Shown here: piece by piece, positions 59,620-64,000 of the stretch
Layout: every line of letters begins with the position of its first letter
Position numbering within the stretch: the first letter of the stretch is position 1
Assembly (NCBI RefSeq): GCF_963675165.1
Contig: NC_087377.1
Span: 12,076,632-12,140,631 of the forward strand
Direction: 5' to 3'
From: Halichondria panicea
Taxonomy: Eukaryota; Porifera; Demospongiae; Suberitida; Halichondriidae
Length of the DNA stretch: 64,000 bases
Position numbers and translations under genes: made by a program
Notes under the pieces: generated by a model
Told to the model about the DNA's origin: nothing
The model's input: only the letters and a program-made list of their open reading frames with translations
Database searches by the model: none

Positions 59620-61623
59620 TATATAATAATTATTATTATAATCAGTTTACTCAAATCTATATAATTATTTTTATTACAGTTAGAAATGTATTTAGAAGGT
59701 AAGAAACCAATAAATTGTATCTTATGAATGTCATTATAATTATGTGTGAGTTACTCCCCCATTCACAGGCCAATAAATATACACTGTGTATGCTCAGATA
59801 ATTGTGAATTGTTTAGGTTTCCTATACATTGTATATCCTCAAGACAATTTAACAGTAGATGTGGAAATAGGAGAGCAGCCTAGGGTTGGTGTAGGGCTCC
59901 AGACACAAGAGATGTATTCCACTATTAAGTTAAGTGTGTGGTTAATTAAAGCGGGATTGGTTTGTGGTTAGCAGCTGTGATGCCATCAAAACGGTAGAAA
60001 ATAGTAGAATGTGCCAGTAGTTTTTGGGTGTTATCTCAACAGAGAATGTTCTTGGCATCAAAATGTAGTCCGTTTATAAGCTAACTAAAATAAAGCTTAG
60101 CTTTAATTCAATTTCTGAACAATAAAAAAACTCATAATTATAATCACCTAAATACTGGTAAATTAGATTGTCAGGAAATCTAAATCATTCAACACAAAGT
60201 CTGAGACTTTCCTTAGCTGTTTAATGTTTAGTGTTTCACTACTCTAACTATAACATTCTATTGATCACCACAAAACCACCATAATTATGATGTTTTCACG
60301 GAAACATTTTTTTACAATTGAGTACATTTTATAACTACCCACATCTTTGTGGTTATCTACTCTCAAGGCTGCAAGCACTGTACATCATGTAAACATTTAG
60401 ACCGTGTTTGTCAGTGACATCATTTGCATTGTTAAATTGGCCTTTGTACATTTGCATATCTATGACGTTGTGACAGAGATTAATGTATGGCTCTCTCCCT
60501 CCTGCTTTCTTGTTTCCATGCATGCACGCTTATAATTTTCAGTGCTTTCTTTGGCCAATCCTAGCCATTTTCACATTGCAAATCATAAATGTGCCTGTTT
60601 TTTGGAAATCTAAAACAGATCTATCTTCCTACACCACATGCATGCACGGACCAACTGTCTGCATGGGTTGATGTTGACTTTACCGGCATTAATTTTATAT
60701 ATCTAGCTTCATCCAACATGCACATGCATGTATACCATAATTATGCATGGGTTGTTGTTGAACTTCCTGTGTAATTATCTGCATATAGATCAGTAACCAT
60801 AATTCAATCCTGAAAGTAAATCCTACAGCTTCCCCAACCATCTGGGATGACCAAGGATGTTGTTGAACTTCCACATAGTTACTCCTATCTGATTTAGATC
60901 TACCCATAATTCAATCATATAATTATAGGTAAATCCTACAGCTTCGCCCATGCACGATGCACATGGACCATCTGCAATAATGCCTGCATGGGCTGTTGTT
61001 GGTGACTCTTATCCAAGAGATGGCCAACTTTAAAACTGTCAAAATGAATTAAAGTTTCTCGGTAGACACAACGTCGTTGCTGTAGTATAGCCACGCCTGC
61101 GACGCCAAATAAAAAACACCAAGTCGATTCAAATGGCTCATTCGCTAAATATAATACCCCCCAATATTATAGGCTGTGAGTTACACAATTAACCTGGTGC
61201 TAGATCTAATAGTAACATTCCTCAGTGCATGATTAGCAATACTATAATTATTATAATATTATTATAGGCAAGTGCATAATTATAAAAAGCACTCATATAA
61301 TTATGGATTATAAGTTATACATTATACTGGTAGTGTTTGATTAGCAACATCTATATAGTGCATGTGGGTATAGTACATACTATAGTGATTTTCGGTTTAG
61401 TTTCATTATAAACATCAGGTACAACTAATTATATGCTCATTGTGGTCAGGCATCTGTGACGTATAGGTTTGGAGGAATGCTTTTTGTGTACAGTCTATTG
61501 GAGTTGTGTACTCTTCCTAATGAACTCTTGATGTTACCCAGAATTAGGGTGTGGTCGTCACAGCCCAGTAATTATACTGCTTCCATGGACTACAAAAGAG
61601 ATCTATACTTCTGAAGAAAATTA
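59620..61623. other. Intergenic, no gene seen
   Basis: AT-rich spacer. The motif CTGCATGGG(T/C)TG.TGTTG recurs near 60660, 60745 and 60985 as an irregular repeat. No coding region supported. Confidence 0.5.
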
Positions 61624-63130
61624 ATGGATAGATCTACTTATGTTGAAAGAGACTGTCATACACAAAGTCAGACATTCGAACCTTGTAGGCCAACCGAAGC
61701 TGATGTTGGAGGAGAAACAGGCCATTTTGCAAACAAATTCAGGGCTAGATCTATATCCAGCACAAGTAGTGATGATGTCGAGAGAGACTGCTCTAGATCT
61801 ATTAAGAGAACCAGGCCCCAGAGTGATGTTGAGGGAGACTCTCCAATAAAAATACCTCGTGTTTTCAACAGTGTTCACGATCAGTTGCTCTACTTAGCTA
61901 CTTCAAAGGATAAGATTGAAGAAGCTATATTTCTCTTAGCCCAAGGAGCTAATCCAAACTATATCTTTCCAGAACCACCTAGGTATAGCATACTTCACAA
62001 AGCTTGCTACAATAACAACTCACAATTAATAAAGGAACTACCAATCTAAAGACGATCAATGGCTATACTCCCTTGCACATAGCATGCGTGTTTGGACACA
62101 TACAATGCATAAAGCTTCTTCTCGAAAGTTGTATCTGCAATACAGGTAATTTTGTATGAAAAAGGTTGTTTTATCTACAAAAGAGACCTCCATTATCCTG
62201 CATGCATGCTTGGAAAATGCGTTGACCATGCAAAGGCCTAACTCCATTGACTCGTGCACTCACTGCGTTTCTGAATCTGATTCACTATTATACTTGGCTA
62301 TATATATAATTGCTGTTGAAATTCTAGTAATGCCATGCATGTTTGTGGTAAAATTAATGTTGCATGCATGCATGTACATTGTATATTTGTCATTTGCATC
62401 GTATAAATTATCCACTTATTTCACTGCCAGAAGTGAAAAATAACGAAGATAAAACACCCTTGGATCTGGTAAAAGCAAAAGCAAAAGGTGAACTAAAATT
62501 AATGGAAAATTCAACAAAATCCAGAAGTACATGGAATGTTTTCTTGCTAACAGCCCACCTAGCAATACCTTTATGACAAGTAAGCTCGTCCATGCATGTT
62601 TTTATACTCATGCAGTCTGCTGCATACATGAATGATATAATTGGCTACATGTCATGAGTTCATGCATGCATGTGTATATAATTATATACAGTCTGCTGCA
62701 AGCTATGCTCAAAATTAACAGTGTCTTCATTGTATATACCAGTATAACTGCTTATACATGCAGGTTCTGACGTGTTTTCCCATCTTATTGATATTGGCAA
62801 GCACCTGCGTTCACTTTTGGAGGTCTTATCTGAAGTGTTTTGTAAATGGTTTGAATTTGGAGTTGAACTTCAAATTGAAGGCTCTGAGCTAGAGGTATAT
62901 ATAAGATAATTTATTATCAATCAATGTATATAACAATGTATACGATTCAGCGATTCAGTATGGAAAATCAAGGAGTCCAACAGTGTTTCACAGCTATGCT
63001 GGTACATTTTTTCTCTCATGATACAACTTCTACTTGGTCAAGCATCATTAGGGTAGTGCAGTCACGTACTGTTAACTGTCCACATTTAGTGAAGCAACTT
63101 ATCAATTTGGCCGAAAAATTTGCTAAGTAA
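61624..63130 (+). pseudogene. Ankyrin - Death domain gene with two apparent frameshifts
   Basis: Predicted exons: 61624-62145, 62431-62579, 62764-62894, 62951-63130, with good splice sites. Exon 1 has a Ser/Arg/Asp-rich N-terminus with repeated VERDC/DVEGD phrases, then ankyrin repeats (HDQLLYLATSKDKIEEAIFL, SILHKACYNN). A one-base shift near 62043 is needed to reach NGYTPLHIACVFGHIQCIKL. Exon 2 contains KTPLDLV and needs a second shift near 62510 to read IQKYMECFLANSPP. Exons 3 and 4 make a Death domain (KWFEFGVELQIEGSELE, then TTSTWSSIIRVVQS and LVKQLINLAEKF). It would be a smaller relative of the 14.8-kb gene without the GTPase. Either a young pseudogene or an intact gene with sequencing errors. 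Confidence 0.6.
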
Positions 63131-64000
63131 TTTCTTTATTATTTTCATTCCGTTAAAATTACTACATGTACTATTTCCTCATGCAGCACAATACTCAAGC
63201 GCACCTATTTTACCTATAATTATGCTAGCCTATAATTATATATACAGTGGAATCTCCATTAACGACCACCTCCGAAGAGCAACCACACGCTATATAACCG
63301 CCAAGAGCTCAGGTCCGGATTGAAACACAATGACTTCAATGTAAAGCAACCTCTCAGGAGTGACCACCTCTCTACTCCGTATAACGAGCAGTTTTCTAGT
63401 CTCTGATCAGCTTTAGTAATGGAAAATAAACCTCCCAGAATGGACAGCCACACTCAGCTATACTCATCTATCTATAGGTGCGCTTGAGCATATCTGCAAA
63501 ATTATATAGTCATTAGATTCGAGGTAAGGTCGTTTTTAAGCCGCGGCTATTCCCGAAATATAGCCACCTCGCTATTCCGGCCAAGCTGCATGGTCCCAAG
63601 GGTGACCGGATTAACAAGAGTCTACTGAACCAATGAAATACTGCGTTCTCTCTGATAATGATTTGTGTTGACTATAATAGTTATGTTAGCAACATAATAA
63701 GTGCTTAGATTCAGACAGCGTGGTTGACAGCTTATAATTATTAGCCTCGATCCCATGCCGCACTATCTATAAGGCCTGTGAAGGAGGCTATAATCATAGA
63801 TAATAGAAATTTCCTATTATAATTATGCCCTATTATATCTATGATTCCATGCATACATAAATACTCCATTGTATATAGTACGAGAGGAGACCGCATAGAA
63901 TAATTTTATTATGAGGTGTGTCTGAGTTGGCATGTGCTGCCACACCGGCGTCCATTAGCTGCCGCCATTTGTCTAGTATGTTAATTATAATAAAGTCTTC
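63131..64000. other. Intergenic; transposon ends
   Basis: 63242-63480 starts TACAGTGGAATCTCCATTAA, a pogo-like left terminus. 63510-63628 is the right part of the repeat at 19053-19808 and preserves the empty site of its nested element. A weak TAGCCTCGATCCC...GGAGGCTA foldback lies at 63742-63790. No gene seen to the end. Confidence 0.5.

Overview
The window is animal nuclear DNA, most likely from a demosponge (inferred). The genes have many short introns, almost all in phase 1. Protein architectures are ankyrin/GTPase/Death, Ig-like ectodomain with a tyrosine-rich tail, and a type III copper tyrosinase-like protein. There are no operons and no bacterial signals. The sequence is AT-rich, crowded with palindromic TAATTA and TGCA words, and full of small inverted-repeat transposons.

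Layout. 1-14.6 kb: transposon-rich DNA with a LINE reverse-transcriptase remnant (1.1-1.8), several MITEs, a 2.36-kb DNA transposon carrying a broken cysteine-rich CXC protein (7.9-10.3), part of a dead HEAT-like gene, a dead tyrosinase copy (13.3-13.9) and a LINE 3' end. 14.8-25.6 kb: a 15-exon plus-strand gene predicting 1424 residues (ankyrin repeats, Roc/COR-like GTPase, two Death domains). 26-27 kb: a decayed NAK-family kinase. 27.5-31 kb: a 3.4-kb foldback element built from an octanucleotide satellite in opposite orientations. 34.6-35.4 kb: the 5' exons of a secreted or membrane Ig-domain gene. 36.8-45 kb: a decayed minus-strand HEAT-like gene hosting a 2.57-kb long-TIR element. 49.3-51.7 kb: a nine-exon minus-strand receptor-like gene with three predicted membrane helices and a tyrosine-rich tail. 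55-59.3 kb: a second copy of the 10.7-13.9 kb block, ending in an intact 604-aa tyrosinase-like gene. 61.6-63.1 kb: an ankyrin/Death gene with two apparent frameshifts.

The live genes suggest innate-immune or apoptotic signalling (Death-domain proteins, Ig receptors) and an extracellular copper oxidase. This is inferred from domains only; nothing shows that they work together.

The most unusual material is structural. It comprises the foldback octamer element, a 46-bp perfect hairpin flanked by a 9-bp duplication, and paralogous blocks whose alignment gives empty sites for a MITE and a solo LTR and shows repeated 4-bp palindromic indels. All coordinates and splice sites were read by eye; no alignment or database search was run.
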